From Acanthaster planci (Eukaryota > Echinodermata > Asteroidea > Valvatida > Acanthasteridae): a stretch of 64,000 nt of DNA. Position 1 is the first letter of the stretch. The number at the start of each line of letters is the position of its first letter. Below, piece after piece: positions 36,901 through 49,731 of the stretch. The notes under the pieces are model-generated. The model saw only the letters and a program-made list of their open reading frames with translations. It was not told the DNA's origin and did not search any database. The stretch is from positions 735,953 to 799,952 of the forward strand of contig NW_019091441.1 in assembly GCF_001949145.1 (NCBI RefSeq), in the 5' to 3' direction. Position numbers and translations under genes: made by a program.

Positions 36901-39900
36901 TGTGTATATGTGAATGCTTAATACGTGCAGGTATACGCATGTTGCACATGTTGTATCTAAATCTGGCTTCGATCATAAATGCTACAACAATATTACTGAA
37001 TATTAATGTTGGCAAACTCATCATGTTCATTCCACAAGAGTGTGGTAAACTTCTTTGCACATAACTGGTGAAAATCCAATGAAAAAACTCACAGTTTTTG
37101 CCCCCAAGAACTGGGCGTCCTATTGTCTGATTTTTAAAAATTTTTGCAAGCGTGTGAAGACGTTCCTTATTAGTACAACTGTGAAGTTGGTGGTTTTTGT
37201 TGATATGGTCATTTGAAGTTCAAAGCTACATGGTGCCTACTGCTTGCATTGAACTACACATTTTTCTGCTGACCTTTTGCAGGACAGTGGGCGCTGCACT
37301 AGTGTGGAAGGTTCATTTTTTCATAAAAGCAGTGTCAAGATAATGGCAAAGAGTTTTACTTGAAAAACTCCTAAAGGCTGGGCATGTGAAAAAAAGGACT
37401 ACTGTGATATCAGAAAAAATTTTGAAGGTGGGCTGATTCTGACTGCACCATCACTCTTTTAATGACGTTGTGTAGCATGTCATTTACTTTGATGTCATTG
37501 GTTATTTGTAGAAAGTCTAGAGAATGTCCGTCCTGGAGACTGTATTGTGGCTTTCAACAAGAACGACCTGTATTCAATAAGTCGACAGTTGGAAGCCATG
37601 GGGAAAGAGTGTGCTGTCATCTATGGTAGTCTTCCTCCTGGTGAGTAAGGGAGTGTTAGGGCCTAAAGCTTAGTCTCCAAACGGTAGTAACCATCACCAA
37701 CAGCACAGCCGACAACAGAAAAGTTGATCATGATCCAACTTTGCTGACTTTCAGCATTTTATGTCGTATCAGTCACGATGGTGTGTTTCCATATGATTGC
37801 GTATCTTCCAGGACTGTTCCACGATGCTGTCTGCTTCTCGTTATGCTGATGTGAAAACTAGGCTTATTGTTAGCACCATAGTTGTTTAAACAAAAGATGA
37901 AAGTTTAGCTCAGTCTTTTTCTTATAAATCCCTAAACAGCTGAGGTCGAAGAAATGTTACTGGGATGTGAAAGGCTTTTCTTGCTAGGACATTGTTGTGA
38001 CAGTGCGGATATTTTCACTGCCATTCTATTTAACAGGTACAAAACTAAGCCAGGCTAAGAAATTCAATGATCCTGATGACCCTTGCAAAATCATGGTAGC
38101 CACAGATGCAATTGGAATGGGGTTAAATTTGTGAGTATGTCATTAGTTGCAATAAACGTGGAATGAAAGTGTACATTTATAAATATAACTAAGTGACATG
38201 TTAAAATTAGGAATTATTAATGAATGAAACCCCACTGATGGAGAATCACATCCTTGTCAATTCCAATCCCTTTAAACAGACAGTTTACCAGAGATCATCA
38301 TGCTTTACTCATTTTTATTGTTGTTGGACTCAAAAGGCATCGTCCAACTGTGAGTGGATCCACCTGCATTCTCTTTGCCTAAAAAGTCACATGATATTTG
38401 CATGGTCCCTATATTCCTAGCCATATTTTGGGTTCAGCTGGTAAGCCAAATAAATATCTCAATTTACAACATTTTAAGGCACTACTTGAAAAATTTATGG
38501 TGGTTTTATTTCCAATAAGGAAAGCTGCATTGATTGTTTGTCTTCTGTTGTAAATTTTTTAACTTTGACTTTGATCTTAGCAGAAAACAAAGACCATTCT
38601 GGCTACCAGGATGCAACATGGCGGGTGTAGTGTGGCATCATAATATTTTTGGTCTATCCAGTAGTCTATTGTCTGCCAAGGAGATGTAGTTTTGATGCTG
38701 TTGCTTCCAAACTATTTATCCTTGGCAGGAGCATCAAGCGCGTCATATTCAACTCGTTGATTCGACCAATCATCAATGAGAAAGGCGAGAAGGAGATGGA
38801 TAGGCTCTCTACCTCTCAGGTAAGGTAGAGTTGAAGCAAATGTGACCCATTGTAGAAGATGGAGGAGCATCGTCGAATGGTCAAATAATCTTGTCTAATT
38901 TCAATGTTGCACTAAAGTTGACCAACTGGCTTTCCTAACAAAAAGAGGGGGGGGGGGAATTATTGCAGTGATTCTTGGGCTACATTGACTGCCCCAAGTG
39001 GAACATGATGGGGCATGGTTTTACAGGTGCACAACTGTCTTTTGGTGGCAACTCACTGTTTTGTATGTGCATGCACATTTTTGTCGGATGCACTAAGTAC
39101 ACGTATATGCAACCGATTTCTGTCTGAATGTATGGTCTTTGCTTCTGCGCCGGGCCTGACAAACTGCCCACCAGCCTGTCTCTTTGTGCTGGTGAGGGTG
39201 CACTGCAACTCGAGGGCCAATTTCACAGAGCTATTTAAAACAAAGGTTACCAGCTAAAACTCTGTGTGATTGTCGTGCTAACCGAAAGACAGCCAAGTAC
39301 GATCCCAAAGCAATATACATCACATGTTCTAATCCACCCTTCAGGCATTGCAGATAGCTGGTCGAGCAGGGCGGTTTGGAACCCAGTTTGAGGAAGGTGA
39401 GGTGACCACGTTCCTGAGCAGCGACTTGCCCACACTCAAGGAGATCCTTGCATGCTCAGTGGAGAGCATTGAGGCGGCTGGACTGCATCCTACGGCTGAA
39501 CAGATTGAACTCTTTGCCTATCATCTCCCAGATGCTACCCTCTCTAACCTCATAGTAAGTATAGCCTAGGGTCATTGTTAATCCTATCTAGGGCCATAAC
39601 AGGTCCCTGGTAACCTGATACTCAACCAACAAGTGACATGCACTCGGTCTTGTTTCATTTTCCAAAATCATTTGCACACATTCAAAACAGTTTTTTGGAA
39701 GACAGCACAAATGTTCAATTTAAAATGTGACTGCCAGGGAATGAGTGCCTGCAAAATAATATCTGCTTTATTTTTAGCTTAGTAATAGAAATAAATAGTA
39801 ATTCAATGCAGTAACAGGTTGACTTTTCCTCTCCGCTCAGCTTTGCCTTGTGGAATTGAACAATCTTTCACCTTGTGAAATTATTCTTTTCGTTGCACTC

Positions 39901-42900
39901 TTAAACAGGCATTATTTGCTTGTAAACCATACCTCTTGCATATTCATGATTATGAGCAGAAATACCACCTGTCTATTCACCATCTCGTACCAGTTGCTAT
40001 TTTTGCTGTTTACTAGACATGCACGCGAGGATCGATGTATACTTGTAAATCGTTCCCCTGCTTGCCCAGGCTTCACCTTGGGAACCAGCTTGTCAATTTC
40101 CAGTACCTTGGGGAGCTAACGTTGCATGTTCACCCTCACACCATGTTGTATTTGTATATTATTCAACACCTGCATTAATCCCCATCATCTGATTGGGGGA
40201 TCGTTGATCACATGGCATTGAATTATTTGTACCAACACACTGCTGGCACGCGCGATGCATACGCAGAGTGCAAAAAATTTATTGACAACTGTGCGTTAGA
40301 AATAGCTAACGAACACCTCTGGATCGATTGCACTGCCGCTTCTGCGTGGTGGGGCTGTGGCGAAAAATATTCAAAGTAAACATGGCCGACTTAGATCCGA
40401 CATTCACGATTTAATTGATGAGCTTGTCAATGCAGCTGATGCTACCAGTACTATTAGAGACAAATATAATATGCTACAAGTAAACCAATCAGATGACGAG
40501 GATTTATACAGGTGTTGCAGAGAACAAATGATGAATGTTTCATATTCATGCGATGGTATGAATATTTGCATTTGGTAACATATGTATACTGTCCAATGGA
40601 TACCCAACCACATGAGAAACAGGTACCCAGTTCGAATGAAAAACCCATTGATAGAACACCCTTGTTGAGTGTTGTAGCTTGATGAAATTCCCCTGTGTGT
40701 CTGAGTAACTAGGGCTGAGTAAATTTGAATAATTCACTCTTTCAATATTTGACGTTCAGTTCGATCGAACATCTGAATATTCGGTTATACCGACCGGCAG
40801 ATCGTTGATGAACAAATCATATACAAAATCAGATGCAATACCACACACAATTGTACATTATAATCACTATAATAGCCTCTCACTTCTAGGGATATGATTT
40901 CATCTAGGATGGCACCATATTTTTGTTTTCTGGTTTTCTGCTCAGGACATCTTCGTGAATCTGTCCAAAGTGGACAACAACTACTTTGTCTGCAATGTAG
41001 ACGATTTCAAATTTCTGGCTGACATGATTCAGCACATCCCACTGCATCTGAGGGCACGCTACGTCTTCTGCTGTGCACCAATCAACAAGAAGCACCCCTT
41101 CATCTGCACCATGTTCCTGAAGGTATGACGTTGTTGCTGGTCCATTCTGTACCAAATCGTACAAAATTAGGAACCTCTCACATGCCTGGAAAGTGTCTAA
41201 AGATACTTTTTTTTTTTTTCACTTTACATCGCTATTTCCTACATAAACTAGTTCTATGTTACAGAGATAGTTTTTAAAGCCCAACTGAACACCCGTGCAG
41301 CATTGATTCATTGTATTTAGTTTTTGCACAACATTGTTCACTCTGTTGTGGTCGACACCCTTTAAGACCATCACAAGACTGCCACAGGACCGATGGCAAG
41401 ACCATCACCAAACCAAATTTAGACCGTTCAGGCTGAATTTGAGTCACAAGCTGTTCAAATGAACTGCAGCAGAGGTCACAGGTATTCCTGTGTCGTCGTT
41501 TACCCGATTACTTTTGCAACCGGTGCACATGTGAATTCATGACAGACATGCAATGTTACCAGAACCCAGGGGCTGTGCACTGAATAGCTGGGCTAATTTA
41601 CTGCTCAAGTGTTTGGTTAAACAACCGTACTTAGGGCGGCAACAGCATTTTTGTATTGTAAAGCGAAAGGGTACCTCCAGTCTTTGATCAGACTTTTGAA
41701 GCCAAGGTCTTTACCTCAACTGGAGGATGACCTTTGACCTTGATCAGTGGATGACTCATAAATTAAACTAGACATCTGACCTTGCACAGTAACACAGGCA
41801 AAACCCCCGAATGTCTCTAAGTTGTACTGGTTGCTGTGTATGTTGCCCATTTTACCTTCCATTCAAATCCGTGTGTGAACATAGTGATGACATTCTATTG
41901 GGCCGACACATAGCCAATGTGCAAATAGGTTCATTTACATATAATGCAGAGCATCCACAATCTTTTCTTTAATATTGGAATGTACATTCTGTGGTTGGAC
42001 AGCAGATGCCCAATGTAAATGGTCAGCATAGCCTTACATAAATTTATTAGTAAGGGGAATACTAATGCTTGGAATCAGTACTCTGAGTGGTACACGTGTG
42101 TGCTGACACTTGCGCCAATGTGGATATGTCACTGAGTTGATACCTACACCGTAGGTCTTGAGGACCCTGAAACAATCTTTATCCACAACATACTGAGGCC
42201 ACGTTGTACTTATCTACTCTTATTGTGCGTGCTCTTTGTCGTTGTTACAGTTTGCCCGGCAGTACAGTCGTAACGAGCCCATGACCTACGACTGGTTCTG
42301 TCGACAAATTGGCTGGCCACTCTCCGTACCCAAGAACATCCGGGACTTGATGCATCTAGAGGCTGTACATGATGTCATGGACCTGTATCTATGGATGAGG
42401 TAAGGGAAAGTTGTCCAGCTATGGACTCTGATTGCATTCTCAATGGTGACAGTGCAAAGTCACACAAGGAGATGGTTGCTCCGTTATTCAGACCTGAACT
42501 CCTATCATGTAGAGATAGGAAGATTGGTGATGCCCTTCCAGTTACTGTAGCTCACAGTCCCAAAGAAACCTGCCGAGGAGACGGAGAAGACAAATCAGTT
42601 TTAGAGTTAGGAAGAAAACCCCCGGCAAATTCTCCAGGAAAGACTCACAGAATCATGGAGGGACTGCAAAACCCAATTTAAATATCGGTCTGGAGGAGAT
42701 CACGTAGAGGTGGAGGACAAGGGAAATACCAGTGTGCCAAGCTGACTGTACTTTGGGAATGCTGCCCTCTAGTGAATAATCTAGTCGACCTAAATCTTCA
42801 ATTACTTGCACATGTGAAACTCAACTCTTACTTCCTTATGCATGGATATTGACTTGACCTGACACCTCGGTCAAAGGTCATACAGACAACAGATCGCTCG

Positions 42901-45534
42901 CCAACCATTGACCCTAACTCATTGTGTGAGCGAATGCGGCTGTGATCAGGCATTGTGATTGGTTTTACTGAAGGTGATTAGTAGGAACCATTAGGAATTT
43001 CATGGAGTTTGGGACTATTAAGATGAATATAACAATCTCCTTAGACGAAGCACACTTGTGCTTTAGAGGACCTTGAAATGAAAGATCAACTTTTGAGGAC
43101 AAGAGGGAACCTTTTATTGTTGGTTTGTGTTGCCACCCTGAATCAGAATAGAACACATGTACACAAAAGTCTATTTGCTGTAGGGATTTGACACGTCACA
43201 TGAATGTTGTAAAGCACCTAAAGTACTTTGATACTGCTTTTGTCCTTTGCAGCTATCGCTTCATGGACATGTTCCCGGACATGGTCATCGTTCGTACCAT
43301 ACAGCGGGAACTGGACGACATCATACAGGAAGGGGTCATCAACATAACCAAGTTGATCCGAGCCACTGAAAGCCGGTCAGCCAATGGGGTGACGTCGCTA
43401 CCAGATGACGACATAGAGAGAAAGAAAGGCATGGGCAAATCTGCAGGTACATTTGTTGTGTAAACATAACCTCTAATCCTCTCAGCTCCTTCAAAACCCA
43501 CTTGGAGATTTGAAAGGTTTTGTAGGACTTAAAGGTTCCTTGAGGTAAATTTTTTTGGACACACTTTTTGTACAATTGTGTACTCCTCTGTAATTTGTGA
43601 AAACTTTTTGTCACCCTTTTTAGGTTAAATGTATTGAAAAGTGAACTTGTTTGAACATTTTTTATCATTGTACATGCTTTTCTGGACAACTGTAGGTGCT
43701 GGTGTTTTTCTGTTTGAATTGTGAACCTCAATATTTCTGAGGAAGGTTTCTGTGTTGGCCTATTGCCATACACCGACACAACAATTAGGAACCACCATAG
43801 ACAAGTACATGCTGGACAGCCAAATATCAAAAGTTCAGGAGTTTGTGCAGAAATCAATTCAATGTTGAGGCTTTCAGCCCAGAACGATGTCACAGGAATG
43901 CACCCTTTTTAATGTTGTCAGACCATTTCTTGAAATCTAGTGCAGATGGAGAGTTCCTGATTAAAACGTTTTTGATGCTTCACATACTGAATGGTAATTT
44001 ATTTGGCCCAAGCAATGTACGTTTGCTTCCCGGACCTGACATCTGCCTAGCATAGAACATTAACCACTTGCTGCCGGGTGGATTTTTCTTGAGCAAGACA
44101 AGATATCAGGTCATTTTCAAGATTTTCCATTTTCAAATTCTTCAAAAATTCATCATTTCATTTAATGGCCTTTTATACCAACATGAAGGACTCTTTGGGC
44201 ACTACTCTAAAGCTGACAGGTAAATTAATTGACTCCTGAATATTTCAGCCAGGCCTGCAGCCTTGGAAAAAGAGCCCAGATTGTGCGGTGTTATGTAAGA
44301 TTCTTTTGTTCCCGAAACCGGCACAGTGCACTACTGACCTCTTTTCAATAGGGGCCAGGTTAGCGTGCAGCAGTGCTGTGTGGCTCATCGCTGCGGTGGT
44401 GGAGAGCTTTTGTCCCCGGTGGTAATCTGCTCACTCTAAATGCCCCAAACCGTGGTATACTGTTTCAAAACAAAGCTGGCTTATCTCCACTATTGACAGC
44501 GAAAAAGTGTCGGTAATGCCCAGCAGCTCAGTCTTTTGTGCTGAGCACGGTCTTTTGTTATAAGGCCCAGCTCTTTTGTCCCAGTTCCGGGCTCCCCCGC
44601 TCTGCATATAAAGCCTATGTACTCGAAAACGGGTCGCCTGGCAGGAAGTGGTAAATAAAGGAATGAAATCACTCTGTAGTGGTTTAAACTGGTACATTTA
44701 AAATAAGATAGGTGCCTTTCAGTGATAACGGACTCAGCTTAAGGCCCTACCTCTTTAAAGCTTCCCCATCACAATTTAATTCCCTTCTCAAATGTCTTTT
44801 TTTGTGTAAAGGTCAAATTTGATTTCATGATGAATAGTTGTACTATGACTTTGTCAGTTTTACCTCGCGTTTTGTGACACAGATCTCTAATCATATTGTT
44901 GGTGTATGCCTTGTGTGTATTGACTAAAATCTTCATTACATCACCATGTAATGTATGGACATTGACGCGTGTGATGCACACTGTGCCAAGTGAAGTTTTA
45001 ATTCTATGAGATACAGAGTCATTGGTTATCTGAGCATGCCTGCGCAATGATAAGTAGGCTAGGTATCGTCTTGTATGACGGTCACAGTCCATAAAATGGT
45101 CCAAATTTCACCTAAAACCTGAAAGTGTTTAAAACTAGTATTTCATCATCTATTAACAAGCACCCATGTGACAGGCTCTTGGCCAGTAGGAATGGGCAAA
45201 GTGTCTGACGGACTCATGCATAAAATCCTGTAAATGGAACATGATTATGTCTGGAATATCCCTGACAGACTCCAAGAGGAAAACCAAAGCCAAGTCCAGG
45301 GAAAAGAGCCAAGCCAGGTCTTATGGGAGCTCCGATGAGGAGGCAGACGGCAGCCAGCTGGACCAACGGAAACTGAGCTCGGTGTCGGGGCGCCTGAGCA
45401 AAGAGCTTATCAAGCAAGGCCTGCTGTCGGAGGAAGTGCTGGATCAGCTGCACAGGGAATGGAAGAGCTCAGGAATGGGCAAGGCCAAGGGGAGTAAGGG
45501 AGGAGGAAGTGGCAGGAAGAAGAAAAAGAAATGA
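30549..45534 (+). CDS. SUPV3L1: SUV3-like mitochondrial ATP-dependent RNA helicase, complete gene of 15 coding exons
   Basis: Exons: 30549-30990, 31996-32073, 33267-33489, 33972-34140, 34828-34939, 35699-35776, 36471-36614, 37512-37640, 38037-38130, 38729-38819, 39345-39554, 40946-41122, 42251-42399, 43253-43446, 45269-45534. All junctions are GT/AG with compatible phase and sum to 2556 nt, about 851 residues plus stop; the human protein is 786. Visible motifs: Walker A GPTNSGKT (264-271), CGPLKLLA (287-294), DEIQ box (348-351), [11 protein letters not shown] (480-490), IAGRAGR (524-530), then HPTAEQIE and the SUV3 C-terminal region ([12 protein letters not shown]). Known role: Ski2-like DExH helicase of the mitochondrial matrix that works with polynucleotide phosphorylase in RNA degradation. 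The Arg-rich, nearly acid-free N-terminus fits a mitochondrial presequence. ATG 30549 has A at -3 and an in-frame stop lies at 30504. Introns 4-10, 12 and 14 (mostly 0.3-1.8 kb) hold no other exon I can recognise. Recognition is certain; exact exon edges were read by eye. Confidence 0.95.
31996..32073 (+). CDS. SUPV3L1: SUPV3L1 exon 2
   Basis: Encodes [20 protein letters not shown], matching the conserved segment ahead of the helicase core. Acceptor tcatag, donor GATG|gtaaga, phase 1 at both ends. Confidence 0.9.
32178..32665. mobile_element. Non-autonomous hAT-like element in SUPV3L1 intron 2
   Basis: Starts TAGGGCTGAGTC.GAATA and ends ATATTCGGCACAGCCTA, inverted. Flanked by ATTGGATGT (32169-32177) and ATTGGACGT (32666-32674), an 8-9 bp target duplication with one mismatch, as expected for hAT. 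The interior has no transposase. Confidence 0.8.
33267..33489 (+). CDS. SUPV3L1: SUPV3L1 exon 3
   Basis: Encodes the [11 protein letters not shown] ... [20 protein letters not shown] ... LRKISDL segment, strongly SUV3-like. Acceptor cttcag, donor CAGTG|gtgagt, phase 2. Confidence 0.93.
33972..34140 (+). CDS. SUPV3L1: SUPV3L1 exon 4 (Walker A)
   Basis: Encodes [21 protein letters not shown] then KTYHALE and [15 protein letters not shown]. It carries the ATP-binding P-loop (motif I) and motif Ia. Acceptor aacag, donor GACAAG|gtatgg, phase 0. Confidence 0.95.
34828..34939 (+). CDS. SUPV3L1: SUPV3L1 exon 5
   Basis: Encodes [13 protein letters not shown] ... [16 protein letters not shown], matching the [12 protein letters not shown] / SHVSCTVEM region of vertebrate SUV3. 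Acceptor gctcag, donor CCAT|gtaaga, phase 1. Confidence 0.93.
35699..35776 (+). CDS. SUPV3L1: SUPV3L1 exon 6 (DEIQ box)
   Basis: Encodes [24 protein letters not shown] is the motif II form typical of SUV3 instead of DEAD/DEAH. Acceptor tgtag, donor TTAG|gtagga, phase 1. Confidence 0.95.
36471..36614 (+). CDS. SUPV3L1: SUPV3L1 exon 7
   Basis: Encodes [20 protein letters not shown] ... [17 protein letters not shown], the link between the two RecA-like domains. Acceptor tggcag, donor TTAG|gtaatc. Confidence 0.93.
37512..37640 (+). CDS. SUPV3L1: SUPV3L1 exon 8
   Basis: Encodes [18 protein letters not shown] ... [21 protein letters not shown], start of the second RecA-like domain. Acceptor ttgtag, donor CCTG|gtgagt. 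Confidence 0.93.
38037..38130 (+). CDS. SUPV3L1: SUPV3L1 exon 9
   Basis: Encodes [20 protein letters not shown] then [11 protein letters not shown], the SUV3 motif V region. Acceptor aacag, donor AATTT|gtgagt, phase 2. Confidence 0.94.
38729..38819 (+). CDS. SUPV3L1: SUPV3L1 exon 10
   Basis: Encodes [20 protein letters not shown] ... LSTSQ. Acceptor ggcag, donor TCTCAG|gtaagg, phase 0. Confidence 0.92.
39213..39340. mobile_element. Partial copy of the GGGCCAATTTC MITE in SUPV3L1 intron 10
   Basis: GGGCCAATTTCACAGAGCT, GGTTACCAGCT.AAA and GTGCTAACCGAAAGAC match the element at 978-1219. It ends a few bases before the exon 11 acceptor; the right inverted end is missing. Confidence 0.65.
39345..39554 (+). 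CDS. SUPV3L1: SUPV3L1 exon 11 (motif VI)
   Basis: Encodes [20 protein letters not shown] ... [20 protein letters not shown]. The arginine-finger motif is intact. The intron just upstream ends in a MITE fragment. Acceptor ttcag, donor CTCATA|gtaagt, phase 0. Confidence 0.95.
40711..40915. mobile_element. Truncated second copy of the hAT-like element in SUPV3L1 intron 11
   Basis: TAGGGCTGAG, GAATATTC, ACCGACCGGCAGAT, TACAAAATCAG, CACACAATTG and CACTATAATAGC are collinear with 32178-32380. The 3' inverted end is missing and exon 12 starts about 30 bases later. Confidence 0.75.
40946..41122 (+). CDS. SUPV3L1: SUPV3L1 exon 12
   Basis: Encodes [20 protein letters not shown] ... [19 protein letters not shown]. 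Acceptor gctcag, donor CTGAAG|gtatga, phase 0. Confidence 0.94.
42251..42399 (+). CDS. SUPV3L1: SUPV3L1 exon 13
   Basis: Encodes [20 protein letters not shown] ... [17 protein letters not shown], part of the SUV3 C-terminal domain. Acceptor ttacag, donor ATGAG|gtaagg, phase 2. Confidence 0.94.
42600..42685. repeat. SINE body fragment in SUPV3L1 intron 13
   Basis: AAACCC..GGCAAATTCTCCAGG ... CACAGAATCATGGAGGGACT then GCAAAACCCA resembles the body of the SINE at 2960-3150 (TCACAGAATCGAGTAGGGAC then TGAAAAACCA). Confidence 0.4.
43253..43446 (+). CDS. SUPV3L1: SUPV3L1 exon 14
   Basis: Encodes [20 protein letters not shown] ... [18 protein letters not shown], then a variable tail. Acceptor ttgcag, donor TGCAG|gtacat, phase 1. 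Confidence 0.93.
45269..45534 (+). CDS. SUPV3L1: SUPV3L1 exon 15 (last coding exon, stop)
   Basis: Encodes a basic linker, then [20 protein letters not shown], matching the LASRLVQQGLLTPDML C-terminal motif of vertebrate SUV3, ending in a Gly/Lys-rich tail of five lysines before TGA (45532-45534). Acceptor gacag at 45264-45268. An ATTAAA at 45570 and an AATAAA at 46625 are candidate polyadenylation signals. Confidence 0.9.
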
Positions 45535-48500
45535 AGCAAGACACCTGTGATCAATCATGTGCCAAAGGAATTAAAGACCGGCTAAATTGTACTCTTGCAT
45601 TTGATCCTGATACAGTGCATATATCACACAGCATACATCCCAATATAGTTAACTTATCGATATAACATATCGATATAATTAGCATACCATGTTCATTACA
45701 TCTGAAAATATTGTCATTATTTGCACCCATTTTATCAATTCATACATTGCAGTGCATGCATTCGTTCCTTTGACACAGAGATTTATGTTGGTTTTTTTTT
45801 TCCACTGGGTTTATATTTCAAATCGTCAGCAGGCCACAGATGCCCGTTGAATGTCAACCTTTACTTTGGAGGTGGATTTTGGGAAGTAGCCTAATCCGAA
45901 GATGGGATATCCCCAAATGGCAAATTTGTACATTTACATTTAGCAAACATGAAGTATGGCAGTACAGATTTTCACCATGATGCTGTGTTGTGGCATGGGT
46001 TTGTCAGCATTTTTGACCCATCAATGAATTAGTACACCTTGTAGGTTCTCGTCTAGGAAATGAATGTGTGGGAAACAAGCTAATAAGGGAAGAAGATCCT
46101 AAAGTGACATAATAGCTGTTTCAGATGTCACAGACATGCAAGCAGTGAAGCTGGCATTCAATCGGCTGAGACTGAACTTCAAGACCGTACTTTGTAAGGT
46201 GCAAACTTGCTGAAGGATTGTAAGGATGTTTGGTACTTCATTGTTGGTACTTCCTGTATCATTAGTGTGAAATATCAGGGGCTTGGGCCGAAGTTCAGAC
46301 ATCTGTCTCCGGTCAGTCTTGATTTCAAGACTTCATTGTAAGTTCCCATGATAGCTGACCGCCGTAAGAGGTTGCTATCATGACAATAACAAACTGCTAT
46401 CACATTCTGCATTTTGCCATGATAATACCGTCTCATTATTGCATGTTTTATAACAACTTGAAACCAAGACTAGTCCCCAGTTTGAGGCCTTTTTCTGACT
46501 CTCAAATGTCTTCAGGACTGCTATTTTTAATATTCTCAATCATCTGGGATTCAAACTCAGTTCTTATTATATCACAAGATTGTTACTGACTGCAGTTATA
46601 AAAGTAAAAAAGTTGTATCTTCAAAATAAAAAATCATTTTAAACCAGATTTGCTGCACTGTTGGTGAGTGACAAATATATTGATTTCAGTCATCATGATT
46701 GTGTTTAAAAACTGCTTTTTTGGACAACCGTTAGAGTAAAAATTGGTAATTTTGGGATGTATGAACCTCTGTGCTCTTTCTCTAAAGAGAAGTTGGTCTT
46801 CTTCACACCCATTCAAATGGACTTGGAGTTGATTACACTTCTAATGATTAATTTTAAAATGTGTACATTCTCTACTATTACGAATGTTTGTGCACTTGCA
46901 TACAAAGCAGTGAGAACATGATTTGGTCAGAATTATTTGGAAACTGTTTTCAAGTCCCAACACTCTGTTCCAATATTTCAAGAACCCCTCAATTGTCAGT
47001 TTCTGTGATGATACACTTATGTTGCAGAAGCATGCATAGAGTAAACTACATCTGCTCTGTCACCATATACCAGGCAAGATATGGGACGGAGGGGTACCCC
47101 CCTTACCTGTCCAATCCCTATACGCACTCTTGACTATTGTTACCTAACATCCCCCCTAGAAGTCTGTAAAGAATTCCTGAGATTCCTATCAAACAATGAC
47201 CAACACAAAGGCGGGGGGGGTTCTGTCCGTCACTTCACTATATGCAGAAACAAGAGGGTGTGCTTTTATGTATTTGCTGGGAAGTCACTGCATGCTTATA
47301 TGCACATATGCGCATTTTGGCGTGGACTGCCGAGCATGTGCAACAAATTTCAGTTGGAATGTGTGGTCTTTGCAGGTGCACCAGGCACCCAATTGAAACA
47401 ATTCCAACCTACCTGTCTGTTCTTAGTTGATGAGAATTTGCTACAAGTCAGGCTGGATTCCCACAAGGACTAAATGAATACCACATTTGCAAGTTTAATT
47501 CCAAAGTTACTCCTGGTTTATTTAAAATGTACATGTACAGTTCAAATTGGACCATTAACCGGTTCAAGTTATTACACAGAAACCAATTCATTAACACACA
47601 TCACCAACTCTTATTGTCTAAGTGTTTACAAGGTGTTCTTTGCCTTTACTTTTGGGCACTGAAATAGAGCTCCACGATTTGGCAAATTGCAACGGGACAT
47701 TTTCAGTCTTAACATATTCTGGAGGATAAACAAATATGATAGCAGGTCATAAAAACCCATATTTTTATAGTTGGCAGGTACACTCCATCTTTCAACCAGT
47801 ACTTCATTAAATAACTAAGCTGTCAATAATGGATGCAGTAATACTGCATCCATTATTTACACAATTTCCAATAAACATAAGCCATTCATTACATTTTGGT
47901 GGTGCCTTTCTACACATTAAATTATACACACAAGATTTTGGGGGAATAAAGTTTTTAAAAAGGGGAAAAAATCACCCTCCAAAAAACCCCACAACAAAAA
48001 GCAAAAATCAGATATCCCACACAGAAACAAACTTTTGGTTTGTATTGATGCTACAGTACATTCTGCCACAGTGGATGCGCTGTGGGTTCAGTTAAAATTC
48101 TGTTTGCACCCATTTGCCCTATTCGTGCACAGACGTTCATCTGATGTGGATCAACTACGATGCGACAGGGCTACAAAGCACTATCTTCATTTCTTGAGTG
48201 TCGTAATCGGGTCATTTATAAGTTATGTCGAAAGTACCGAAGTAAATAGATAAGCAACAATAAGTTTACATGATTATTTGTGACCTGCTCTGCAAAAAAG
48301 GGTATTAAGTCACGCAATGCCAAAACACGTAATGGCCTGTTCTATTTGGAGAGGCAAAATTTCTTCAATATTGTGCTTTTGTATTTTTTCCTTTAATAGC
48401 TTCTATAATATTTATATTTTCAGAATTTGTGACTACAAACATGGATACTGATGAATAAATATGAAAAATTGATCATTCAGTAATCCTATAAAGCATTGCG

Positions 48501-49731
48501 TGTCCAGGCGCTACACTTTATGAGCTTTTTCTCAATAAGTGTTTTATTGAATCGGAAAATGCGGATATACAAATGTCTATATATATCTCTGGAATGCAGC
48601 GCACTACAGGGGTCATTCATATGTCAAATTGTAGCTTTTGATGTACAGAATCCAGCCATATCAAAACTCCTAACCTGAATACCCATTGTTCTAGAGCCAG
48701 TCACATTTGGTATTGAGGAGCGCTGTGCCAAATATGTGTTTGAATATCAAGTACTGAAGTTTGGAATAAAATATTTTAAAGTAAAATATACTGAAACAAG
48801 ATTGGAAAGTCAACATTTTGCCAGCAAAATTGTATTCCTAACTTTATTTCAAGATGTTCAGAATAAAACTTTAAGGCAGCTGCCTGATGGGCCCAACAGT
48901 AAAACCAAAAGTTTCCTCTGCTCTGAATTATCGATCAACCCTATTTTCATGGCTTGACTCTAAGACTGATATCTGAAAAAACATCTTAATAAAACAAAAT
49001 GCCTATATGGATGCTAGTTAGCGACTCACAAACAGAAATCTGAGTAACTGTTGGCAATTGCCAAATACGTTGCAAATTAGATGCTGCCATTTTTGAGCAT
49101 TTGATATGACAGTACCTGAAATGCATGCACAGTGGTGATTGTGTCTTGACACTAATGTTAGACTCAACATGATTTCCCTTTTCCCTAAATCTGGACAGGA
49201 CTGCTTGCATAACTCTTGAGTTGCACAGTGAGTCAACAACAACTCAGGATATCTTAAAAAAAAAAGTGTATTTACATGTACTCCAAAGCATCATTCATCA
49301 AGTAAGTTGTTCAAAGAACAGTTTAGTGACTACCGTGGTTTCAACATTCTTATCACATGCATCATATGCACAACTTCGGACTGGTACAGACATAAGGGAT
49401 ATTTTGAAATCCCTTGTCACTAAAAAATACGATCTACATGCAACTGGTGACTAAACTGTATACATGTACGTGTACTTCTGTGAAGGGAAAAACTCTCAAT
49501 ATGAAGAATGATCTAAAATGAAAAGATCCAAATGATTGTCCAATGTCTTTTGTCATGTGCCTGGCAGAAAGGGTACTCAGTCACTCTGTTAACACAATTA
49601 TTAACACAATTTCAATGGTAACAGCTTGCTTAATATGACTGTCTGCCAGGCAGCAGACCAACTGTGTGGATGTTCTAGAGCAAGACAAAGGCAGGAAAAG
49701 ATGCATTCTTCATTGTTGTGGACCCCGGTGC
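45535..49731. other. Convergent 3' flanks of SUPV3L1 and the CARD gene
   Basis: No further exon recognised. It contains candidate poly(A) signals for SUPV3L1 (45570, 46625) and for the CARD gene (TTTATT at 48843 on +). A dispersed repeat-like stretch at 47260-47390 resembles 39035-39160 (ATGTATTTGC..., CAACAAATTTCAGT/CAACCGATTTCTGT, TGTGGTCTTTGC/TATGGTCTTTGC, GCACCAGGC/GCGCCGGGC). Confidence 0.45.

Noticed and set aside
40357-40578. Open frame ([20 protein letters not shown]) in SUPV3L1 intron 11
   Set aside because: SUV3 residues continue directly from exon 11 to exon 12 without room for an insert, and no family was recognised.
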